A stretch of DNA of 6,862 nucleotides from an uncultured Opitutia bacterium (GTDB lineage Bacteria > Verrucomicrobiota > Verrucomicrobiae > Opitutales > UBA953): the NCBI GenBank assembly GCA_903859115.1, contig CAIOLH010000120.1, forward strand, positions 1 to 6,862, read 5' to 3'. This document shows positions 6,614-6,862 of the stretch, piece by piece (the first letter of the stretch is position 1; each line of letters opens with the position of its first letter). The notes beneath the pieces were generated by a model. That model had not been told where the DNA came from, did not search any database, and saw only the letters and a list, made by a program, of their open reading frames with translations. The translations under genes were made by a program, and so were the position numbers.

Positions 6614-6862
6614 TTACTTTTTCGGAAAACCAACAATATCGATTCCTAATTTTTTAGCGTGAGCAATCACGGCAGGTCGATCGATGAGAATAACGCTGTC
6701 CACTTCGAGTGCTGCTTTTTGGACGCCACCTTTGGCCATGCTTTCTAATGTTTGAATTCCGAAGCAGGGGACATCGAAACGGAAATCTTGAGCGTGTTTC
6801 GATGTCTTAATTAAGAGCATTTCTTTTCCGCCCGTCTGTACACAACGCTGAAGCATTTGGTC
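6614..6862 (-). CDS. lpxI: UDP-2,3-diacylglucosamine pyrophosphatase LpxI, C-terminal end, 5' part beyond the window
   Basis: LpxI hydrolyses UDP-2,3-diacylglucosamine to lipid X and UMP in lipid A biosynthesis, in place of LpxH. The 82 visible codons run open to the right edge and end at TAA (6616-6614). They match the C-terminal part of the DUF1009/LpxI family: ML-R at the edge, MLLIKTSKHAQDFRFDVPCFG corresponding to the family pattern VKAxKPxQDxRVDLPTxG, then GVQKAALEVDSVILIDRPAVIAHAKKLGIDIVGF, matching the family ending of buried strands around LDR and VVG. Full-length members are about 270-280 residues, so roughly 190 residues lie outside. The gene indicates a lipid A-making Gram-negative. 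It converges on the small membrane-protein gene with a 2-base gap, and no hairpin terminator is evident there. Confidence 0.82.
   Translation of the reverse strand, partial: DQMLQRCVQTGGKEMLLIKTSKHAQDFRFDVPCFGIQTLESMAKGGVQKAALEVDSVILIDRPAVIAHAKKLGIDIVGFPKK

Noticed and set aside
6598..6625. Terminator between the small membrane-protein gene and lpxI
   Set aside because: The 2-base gap and its flanks show no inverted repeat, only an AT-rich run.

Overview
The window looks like ordinary chromosome from a Gram-negative bacterium. The last gene is the C-terminal end of LpxI, a lipid A biosynthesis enzyme, which implies an outer membrane with lipid A. A solo SET-domain methyltransferase, a long divergent PurA and mostly Shine-Dalgarno-free starts would suit the PVC group, perhaps Verrucomicrobiota/Opitutae. 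That placement is inference from gene content and cannot be settled from the window alone. I see no tRNA, rRNA, CRISPR array, transposase or attachment site, and coding density is very high.

Layout from left to right. Position 2-1003 (+) is the CBS and membrane part of an MgtE magnesium channel, with its 5' end cut by the window edge. It runs convergently into a block of five minus-strand genes, with only 4 bases between the two stop codons. An imperfect hairpin at 1014-1050 may terminate transcription from both sides. The minus-strand block, in transcription order, is panB (6283-5513), gpsA (5516-4512), a SET-domain protein (4515-4051), a TPR protein (4000-2609) and a long purA-like gene (2549-1008). 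panB, gpsA and the SET gene are joined by two 4-base ATGA stop/start overlaps, so they very probably share a transcript and are translationally coupled. The TPR gene and purA follow after gaps of 50 and 59 bases. They may be on the same transcript or have their own promoters.

A 64-base divergent spacer separates panB from a small membrane-protein gene at 6348-6611 (+). The spacer holds an 18-base imperfect direct repeat, with one copy against each start codon, and a 13-base dyad between the copies. The small gene converges on lpxI (6614-6862, minus strand, 5' end beyond the window) with a 2-base gap.

The recognisable functions are housekeeping: Mg2+ uptake, AMP synthesis, glycerol-3-phosphate for phospholipids, ketopantoate for CoA, and lipid A. 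The points most worth checking are the SET methyltransferase coupled to gpsA, the unusual PurA (about 80 residues longer than the E. coli enzyme, with a usually conserved IMP-site arginine replaced), the repeat/dyad layout in the divergent spacer, and the purA leader, which carries a sequence identical to the anti-Shine-Dalgarno tail of 16S rRNA. No clear new multi-gene system is evident.
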